Made by a program: the position numbers and the translations under genes. Shown in pieces: positions 1-6,201 of a DNA stretch of 6,201 nt (the first letter of the stretch is position 1; every line of letters begins with the position of its first letter). Below the pieces are notes generated by a model. It worked only from the letters and a program-made list of their open reading frames with translations. It made no database searches and was not told the DNA's origin. Source of the stretch: Labilithrix luteola (lineage in GTDB: Bacteria; Myxococcota_A; Polyangia; Polyangiales; Polyangiaceae); contig JAMFST010001468.1 of the NCBI GenBank assembly GCA_026225435.1, positions 1 through 6,201 on the forward strand, read 5' to 3'.

Positions 1-1
1 C

Positions 2-346
2 CTCGCTGGCGGCGGGGGGGCGCGCGTCGTGATGGCGCTGGCGGCGCTCGATCAGGACGGCGCCGCCGGGCTGGCCACCTTCGCGCCGCTGGCGATGGTC
101 GGGGCGATCGCCCACCAGCTCGCCGCCGGTCTGCAGATGGCCGTCGCCCTGGCCGCGCCGCTCCTGGTGGCGGCGGTGATGGTGGAGGTGGGGGGCGCGC
201 TCATCGCCCGCGCCGCCTCTCCGGGGCAGTTCCAGCAGATCCTCGCGCCGGTGCGCGCGCTCGCCCTGCTCGGCGTGCTGGCGCTGGTCCTCGGCCGCCT
301 CGGCGAGCTGCTGGCCCGCTGGTCGCTCGCGGGCCTGCCCTTCTAG
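2..346 (+). CDS. sctT: C-terminal part of a FliR/SctT-family type III export apparatus membrane protein (5' truncated)
   Basis: The frame is open from the window edge to TAG at 344-346, so only the last 114 residues are visible; family members are usually about 255-265 aa. The fragment is almost entirely hydrophobic. One membrane stretch surrounds APLAMVGAIAHQL, a second is LQMAVALAAPLLVAAVMVEV, and a third, APVRALALLGVLALVLGRL, lies near the C-terminus. The order of an 'ALAAPLLVAA' helix, then a short 'G-ALIARAA' turn, then 'QFQQILAPVRALALLGVLAL' matches the end of FliR/YscT/HrcT proteins. These sit in the inner-membrane export gate with SctR and SctS. A flagellar FliR cannot be excluded because the neighbouring genes lie outside the window. 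It is probably the last gene of its operon, since the next gene points the other way 17 bases downstream. I see no obvious terminator hairpin in that gap. The gene symbol is a best guess. Confidence 0.65.
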   Translation, partial: LAGGGGARVVMALAALDQDGAAGLATFAPLAMVGAIAHQLAAGLQMAVALAAPLLVAAVMVEVGGALIARAASPGQFQQILAPVRALALLGVLALVLGRLGELLARWSLAGLPF

Positions 347-363
347 GTGGCCGACAGCGCGGT

Positions 364-1181
364 CTACAGCGGGATGCGGTAACCGACCGTCAGCCCCAGC
401 TCGAACGCGGTCACCGAGCCGGTGATGGTCGCGCAGTCGTAGATGACGTCGCACTGCGGAGAGCTCGGCAGGAACCAGCGGTCCACGCGCCCGGCGAAGC
501 CGATGACCCAGCTGCGCGCGACCAGCCAGCTGACGCCAGCCTGCGCGCCGATGGCGAACCCCTCGGTGCGCACGTTCGACTCGCGCGAGCCGACGACCGA
601 CGGGTACTGCTGGTAGATGTCCGGCGTGTCGGTCTCGTAGTGATCGGCGATGACGACACCGCCGAGGGCCAGCCCCACCCAGCCCTCGAAGTAGCGCGAA
701 CGGAGCGGGATGAAGCGCCCCTGCGCGCTCACGGTCAGGTAGTTGCGCGAGTGGCTGCGCGAGGCGCCCGGCGCCGAGGGGATGGTCTCCGCCGTGGGGC
801 TGGGACCGAAGAGGAAGCCGGCGCCGAAGGCCCACTGCGGCGCCCAGCGGTAGAGGAAGTGCAGACCGGCGAGGATGGTCGCGTCCCCCTTGCCGAACAG
901 CTTCGTGCCGGAGCCGAAGAAGGCGGAGTTGGCCGACGGGTTGGCCTTGGAGATCGGCGCCGAGGGCAGCGCGATGATGCCGCCTTCGAGCTCGGCGACC
1001 GTCTGGCGACGCATCACCGGCTCGTCGCTGGTGGAGGTCCCCGACCCGACGTGCAGCGACGCGCCGATGGGCTGCGACTCGTCCGCGCGGCTGGACGTGG
1101 ACGCCAGGGCGACCGCGGCCCCCAGCGCCAGCGCCGCCACGCTAGGCCGCGCCCGCGTCCGGCTCTCCTTCCGACTGCCCC

Positions 1182-1191
<10 letters not shown>
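364..1191 (-). CDS. Predicted outer-membrane beta-barrel protein with signal peptide
   Basis: This is a 275-aa protein of unrecognised family. Residues 1-36 form a signal peptide: a basic n-region (RGSRKESRTRAR), a hydrophobic core (VAALALGAAVALA) and a likely signal peptidase I site after SRA, before DESQ. From about residue 103 the chain alternates hydrophobic and polar residues in strand-like blocks rich in Gly and aromatics: ATILAGLHFLYRWAPQWAFGA, NYLTVSAQGRFIPL, GWVGLALGGVVIADHY, GFAIGAQAGVSWLV, SWVIGFAGRVDRWF and AFELGLTVGYRIPL. This fits a small barrel of roughly eight strands. Cys247 and Cys253 flank a short loop and could form a disulphide. The last residue is Leu, not the usual aromatic. 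Its start overlaps the stop of the kinase gene, so the two are probably co-translated. Residues 37-102 look unstructured. Function is unknown; envelope location is a confident inference, the barrel less so. Confidence 0.8.
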
Positions 1192-3665
<2,474 letters not shown>

Positions 3666-3700
3666 CCTACCCTGCGTGCTACCGTGGGAGGAACACGATC
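3666..3700. promoter_or_regulatory. Divergent intergenic region between kinase and M50 protease genes
   Basis: Only 35 bases separate the two start codons, too few for two complete non-overlapping promoters with leaders. At least one promoter must therefore lie inside the opposite gene or overlap the other. For the kinase, a TTGACC (minus strand, 3718-3713, inside the protease gene) matches a -35 box at five of six positions, but the sequence 17 bases on (TGTTCC) is a poor -10. No convincing -10/-35 pair was found for the protease. The region also holds half of the inverted repeat around the kinase start. Confidence 0.35.
3686..3692 (+). promoter_or_regulatory. Strong ribosome binding site fixing the start of the M50 protease
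   Basis: GGGAGGA lies eight bases before the ATG at 3701, the best Shine-Dalgarno in the window. It decides the start. The reading frame stays open upstream to about 3578, but those 41 extra codons would encode an Arg-rich, non-family stretch lying antisense to the kinase coding sequence. Confidence 0.8.
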
Positions 3701-4414
3701 ATGGGTGAGCTTGGTCAAGGAGTCGACATGGTCGACCTGGTGAGGAAGCTGGTCCTCACGCTCGTCACCATGATCCTGTCACTGTCGGTGCACGAGGCGG
3801 CGCACGCCCTGGCCGCCTGGCGCCTCGGCGACCCGACGGCGCGCAACGCCGGGCGATTGACGCTCAATCCGCTGGTCCACATCGACGTCATGGGCACCCT
3901 CATCCTGCCGATCGCCAGCACGATCATGGCCGGCGGCGCCTTCATCGGCTGGGCGAAGCCCACGCCGTTCCGCGCCGATCAGATGCGCCCGGGGGTGAAT
4001 CGCCGCTTCGGCGCGGCCCTCGTCTCGGTGGCCGGGCCCGTCTCCAACGTGCTCCTCGCCACGCTCGCGTTCGCCGGCCTCGCCCTGATGATGCGTACCG
4101 GGATGCTCGACGCCAGCGCGTCGGGGGCCGCCTCCGGCTGGATCAGCGGCGCCTTCACCTTCCTCTTCAAGCTCGGCGTCCTCAACGTCGGCCTCGCGCT
4201 CTTCAACATGATCCCCATCCCGCCGCTCGACGGCCATCGCCTCTTGCCGCCGATGTTCGACGGCGTGGTGGCGCGCTTCGGTCGCTACGGCTTCGGGATC
4301 GTCATGCTGGTCTTCTTCCTCCTGCCGCAGGTGTCGGACGTGATCTTCGGCCGCCCGTACCGCTTCCTGGTGCACGCGCTGGCGAGCCTGTTCGGCCTGC
4401 CGCTGTTCGACTGA
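3701..4414 (+). CDS. M50-family (site-2 protease) intramembrane zinc metalloprotease
   Basis: This 237-aa protein is mostly membrane-embedded. The zinc-binding HEAAH motif (H31, E32, H35) lies in the first membrane segment (about 12-40). It is followed by the family's RLGDPTARNAGRLTLNP stretch (41-57), GWAKPTPF (83-90), AGPVSN (111-116) and NMIPIPPLDG (169-178), whose D177 is the third zinc ligand. Further membrane segments lie at about 64-82, 104-132, 152-173 and 197-212. No PDZ or CBS domain is present, so it belongs to the short bacterial S2P subgroup ('site-2 protease family protein'), unlike RseP/RasP. Such enzymes cut transmembrane segments of regulatory or other membrane proteins; the substrate here is unknown. 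It is transcribed divergently from the kinase operon. The next plus-strand gene begins 154 bases downstream. Confidence 0.95.
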   Translation: MGELGQGVDMVDLVRKLVLTLVTMILSLSVHEAAHALAAWRLGDPTARNAGRLTLNPLVHIDVMGTLILPIASTIMAGGAFIGWAKPTPFRADQMRPGVNRRFGAALVSVAGPVSNVLLATLAFAGLALMMRTGMLDASASGAASGWISGAFTFLFKLGVLNVGLALFNMIPIPPLDGHRLLPPMFDGVVARFGRYGFGIVMLVFFLLPQVSDVIFGRPYRFLVHALASLFGLPLFD

Positions 4415-4427
4415 CGCTGGAACCGGC

Positions 4428-4449
4428 GGAAGGCGGCACCGCCGCTTCC
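4428..4449 (+). terminator. Weak hairpin after the M50 protease gene
   Basis: GGAAG pairs with CTTCC and inside it CGGC pairs with GCCG around a three-base loop, with one bulged G. The hairpin starts 14 bases after the stop codon, where a terminator is expected. No T-run follows it, so it may be a 3'-end-stabilising or Rho-associated structure, or chance in GC-rich DNA. In the rest of the gap (4450-4548) I see no convincing promoter. Confidence 0.25.
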
Positions 4450-4548
4450 CAGCGGCTCGATCCAGGGGGTGCGCCGGCGCGGCGTCCTCGCGCGCTTCTC
4501 GCTTCGCTGGCTTTCGCGGATCTTTCGGCCGCCACGGCTGCGGCATCG

Positions 4549-4560
4549 ACACTGCAGTGT
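4549..4560. repeat. 12-bp perfect palindrome just upstream of the lipoprotein gene
   Basis: ACACTGCAGTGT reads the same on both strands and ends eight bases before the preferred ATG at 4569. It also overlaps the alternative GTG start at 4557. It could be a small operator. No matching copy was noticed elsewhere in the window. Confidence 0.35.
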
Positions 4561-4568
4561 GTCAGCGC

Positions 4569-5822
4569 ATGCGAAACGCCGACGCCTTGCTCGTGACGCC
4601 CGTGCTCCTCATCGGCCTCGGCTTCCTCGGCGCCTGCAGCGGAGCTCCCGACGCGCACGTGACCGACACCACCACGGCCAGCAACCCCACGAACGACGCG
4701 AACCCCTTCGGCAACGCCAGCACCCCGAGCAGCGACACCGCCCCTTCGCTCACGCCCGCCGCCGCCGCGCAATCGGCCTACTCCGGCGCGTTGAACACGG
4801 TGAGCGGCGCCGTCGGGAACGACGTGAACAGCGCCCCCGCGTGCGCCAAACCCGTCGCCGCCGATCCACCGACGCAGCTGTGCGACGTGCTCGGGCAGAT
4901 CCAGGGCAAGTCGCACCCCTTCTTCTTCGCCGGTGTACGCAACGACGTGACCATCCCCTTCGACGAGACCGAGGTGAGCGTCGACGTCGTGTTCGACCTC
5001 GCCAACCTGCAGGCCGCCTCCTTCGTCCGCACCAGCACGAGCCTCGACGACAACGTGCTCGCCAGCGGCAGCACCGATCCCGGCGCGAGCCTCGGCGCCA
5101 GCGCCAAGGGGCAGGGTTACCTGGGCTTCGCCTTCGGCGCGAGCGCCGACGCCAGCCTCAGCTCCGCCTGGTCGTCGACCTTCGCGGCGCAGGCGACGGC
5201 CAGTGCGCAGGCCGCCTCGTTCTTCTCCTACGACGCCGAGGCGACCGCCTTCTGCGATCCGACGCAGAGCCTGTGCGGCTCGTCGGCCAACGCGAACGTC
5301 TGCTTGAACCTCGACATCGACGTCTCGCTCCCCACGCTGCTCCTGTCGGCCGCCCTCCCCGGCCTCCCGTGGGACGCGGTCACCGCCCAGATCGCCGCGC
5401 ACGCCCATGCGCAAGCCGATGCCAGCGCGTCGGCGAGCGGCACGGTGGGCCTGGCACAGGACGGCGGCACCAGCACCGTCACCGCGACCGGCACCGGCTC
5501 GAGCAGCGCCGACGCGTCCGCCGGAGCGTCGGCGAGCGTGAGCTTCCAGCCCTCGCTGGTCACCATGGCCGACTCCACGGGGAGCTCCTTCGTGCAGTTC
5601 GCCGGCGGCGCCTCGCTCGCCTATTCGCTGGCCGATTCCATCGGCTCGAGCGGATCGGACGCCTGGTTCGCGGCCGCCATCGCCATCGCGCTCGACGTGC
5701 AGAAGCAGTCGGGGCTGTCCTACGCCCAGCTGTGCGGCGGCGACGCGGGTGCCGATGTGGACGCCGGAACGTCATCGCCCACGCCGTCAAGCGATGCGGG
5801 GTCTCCGATCGTCGTTCGCTAA
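4569..5822 (+). CDS. Acidic, Ala/Ser-rich lipoprotein of unknown function
   Basis: This is a 417-aa protein, family not recognised. Residues 6-22 are a hydrophobic signal followed by the lipobox L20-G21-A22-C23, so it should be lipid-anchored after signal peptidase II cleavage. A Thr/Asn/Ser/Pro-rich tether (24-65) follows. The middle section (about 85-165) looks globular, with strand-like FFFAGVRNDVTIPF and VSVDVVFDLANL. From about 175 to 375 the chain is dominated by alternating small residues (SADAS, ATASAQAA, ADASASAS), with two related blocks at 282-293 and 313-324. The tail carries the 'DAG' motifs common in myxobacterial secreted proteins. Lys and Arg are very rare, so the protein is strongly acidic. 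Six Cys besides the lipid Cys (92, 105, 229, 236, 245, 389) could form disulphides. Codons end almost always in G/C, supporting this frame. The ATG at 4569 is preferred over GTG at 4557, but neither has a clear Shine-Dalgarno. Surface or periplasmic role only inferred. Confidence 0.85.
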   Translation: MRNADALLVTPVLLIGLGFLGACSGAPDAHVTDTTTASNPTNDANPFGNASTPSSDTAPSLTPAAAAQSAYSGALNTVSGAVGNDVNSAPACAKPVAADPPTQLCDVLGQIQGKSHPFFFAGVRNDVTIPFDETEVSVDVVFDLANLQAASFVRTSTSLDDNVLASGSTDPGASLGASAKGQGYLGFAFGASADASLSSAWSSTFAAQATASAQAASFFSYDAEATAFCDPTQSLCGSSANANVCLNLDIDVSLPTLLLSAALPGLPWDAVTAQIAAHAHAQADASASASGTVGLAQDGGTSTVTATGTGSSSADASAGASASVSFQPSLVTMADSTGSSFVQFAGGASLAYSLADSIGSSGSDAWFAAAIAIALDVQKQSGLSYAQLCGGDAGADVDAGTSSPTPSSDAGSPIVVR

Positions 5823-5852
5823 ATCAGCGCGCGCTTCGCGCTCGCAGATTTT
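5821..5852 (+). terminator. Rho-independent terminator of the lipoprotein gene, possibly bidirectional
   Basis: AAATC (5821-5825) pairs with GATTT (5847-5851), and GCGCGCGC (5827-5834) pairs with GCGCTCGC (5838-5845) except one C-T mismatch. The loop is TTC, and an A-A mismatch separates the two stem parts. The four-T run at 5849-5852 completes the signal, and the A-rich left side gives a similar signal on the other strand. The TAA stop (5820-5822) lies partly in the stem. Confidence 0.75.
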
Positions 5853-5865
5853 AGAACGGTCACGC

Positions 5866-5950
5866 GGGAGCTGGGCCGCTCCCCTCAAAACCCGTTGGGT
5901 TTCGAGCCTCCCCGGCGTCGCCTGCGGCGAACGTCGTGCGATGCACGACG
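5866..5950. other. Cluster of small hairpins between the lipoprotein gene and scpA
   Basis: Four inverted repeats lie nearly end to end. GGGAGC/GCTCCC occupies 5866-5883 with a six-base loop. AAACCC/GGGTTT with an outer CTC/GAG occupies 5884-5906. CGTCGCC with GGCGA(A)CG, one bulge, occupies 5916-5933. CGTCGTGC/GCACGACG, eight perfect pairs with a three-base loop, occupies 5932-5950. No coding frame here has family features. They may be a structured RNA, extra transcription stops or a protein-binding site. Six-bp arms are common by chance in such GC-rich DNA, but the eight-bp one is less so. Confidence 0.35.
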
Positions 5951-5983
5951 CTGCCCCTGCGCGGCCCGAGGGTCCGCTGTCCA

Positions 5984-6012
5984 TTGTCAGGCCGCGCGAG
6001 GCACGCTACCTC
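5984..6012 (+). promoter_or_regulatory. Candidate sigma-70-type promoter for scpA
   Basis: TTGTCA (5984-5989) matches the -35 consensus at five of six positions. TACCTC follows 17 bases later (6007-6012), sharing only the leading TA with a -10 box. Transcription would start around 6019, only a few bases before the possible GTG start (6023) and about 13 before the ATG (6032), which would leave almost no leader. The -10 is weak, so this is tentative. Confidence 0.3.
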
Positions 6013-6031
6013 CGCGCCAATCGTGGCGAAG

Positions 6032-6201
6032 ATGGCGAAGAAGAGCACCCAGCAGCGCAAGGACGACGCCTCGGCGGCGGCCGCAGCCAGGGCCGCAGGT
6101 GATCCGGTAGCGCTCGAGACCAACGGCGCGACCTACAACGTCGCGCTCCCCTCGAACGCGTTCGAAGGGCCGCTCGACCTGCTCCTGCATCTCTGCCAGA
6201 A
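6032..6201 (+). CDS. scpA: Segregation and condensation protein A, N-terminus (3' truncated)
   Basis: The frame runs open to the window end, giving 56 residues of a protein normally about 230-290 aa. ScpA is the kleisin subunit that, with ScpB, bridges the heads of the SMC dimer in the bacterial condensin that organises the nucleoid. The identifying stretch is YNVALPSNAFEGPLDLLLHL (residues 35-54), the conserved N-terminal signature around FEGPLDLLLHL. Before it is a 30-odd-residue basic then Ala-rich extension (MAKKSTQQRKDDASAAAAAR) that is longer than in typical members such as the Bacillus protein. The start is uncertain: GTG at 6023 adds Val-Ala-Lys, and neither start has a good Shine-Dalgarno. 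A downstream scpB would be expected but is outside the window. Confidence 0.9.
   Translation, partial: MAKKSTQQRKDDASAAAAARAAGDPVALETNGATYNVALPSNAFEGPLDLLLHLCQ

Noticed and set aside
4302..5414. A 370-codon minus-strand frame antisense to the protease end and the lipoprotein gene
   Set aside because: Gly/Arg/Val-rich low-complexity shadow with no recognisable domain.
5427..5538. Two copies of GCGTCGGCGAGCG as a possible repeat array
   Set aside because: Only two copies 99 bases apart in frame; they reflect the repeated Ala/Ser protein pattern, not a CRISPR or mobile element.
4469..5854. A 461-codon plus-strand frame overlapping the lipoprotein gene
   Set aside because: Mostly Arg with no fold-like pattern; the overlapping frame from 4569 has a lipobox, G/C third positions and ends at a terminator.
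5749..6190. Several short frames on both strands in the gap before scpA
   Set aside because: None shows a domain, a signal or a ribosome binding site; they overlap the terminator, the hairpins or the scpA start.

Overview
The window is very GC-rich on both strands, with G or C at nearly every third codon position in the real genes. It looks like a chromosomal piece of a myxobacterium, most likely of the Polyangia/Sorangium type. That placement is inference. It rests on the GC content, a zinc-ribbon-headed Hanks-type kinase with a long Pro/Ala/Ser linker, Ala/Ser-rich secreted proteins with 'DAG' tails, and a type III secretion type membrane protein.

Layout, left to right. (1) Positions 2-346, plus strand: the C-terminal part of a FliR/SctT-family export apparatus membrane protein, cut by the window edge. 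(2) Positions 364-3665, minus strand: a two-gene operon. It is read from a transmembrane Ser/Thr protein kinase (827 aa) into a predicted outer-membrane beta-barrel protein (275 aa), with overlapping stop and start codons. The operon converges on the first gene with a 17-base gap. (3) Positions 3701-4414, plus strand: an M50 site-2-protease-family intramembrane metalloprotease, divergent from the kinase with only 35 bases between start codons. (4) Positions 4569-5822, plus strand: a large, acidic, Ala/Ser-rich lipoprotein of unknown function, closed by a strong hairpin terminator that contains its own stop codon. (5) Positions 5853-6031: a non-coding stretch rich in hairpins, with a weak promoter candidate. 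(6) From 6032, plus strand: the N-terminus of the condensin-associated protein ScpA, which runs off the window.

How they may work together: the kinase has a cytoplasmic zinc ribbon and catalytic domain, one membrane span, and a TPR-like plus Ig-like region outside. It is co-translated with an envelope protein and sits beside an intramembrane protease, so an envelope-sensing role is plausible but unproven. The most unusual local signals are a bulged 10-bp hairpin with the kinase start codon in its loop, and the alternating small-residue sequence of the lipoprotein. No tRNA, rRNA, CRISPR array, insertion sequence or phage gene was seen.
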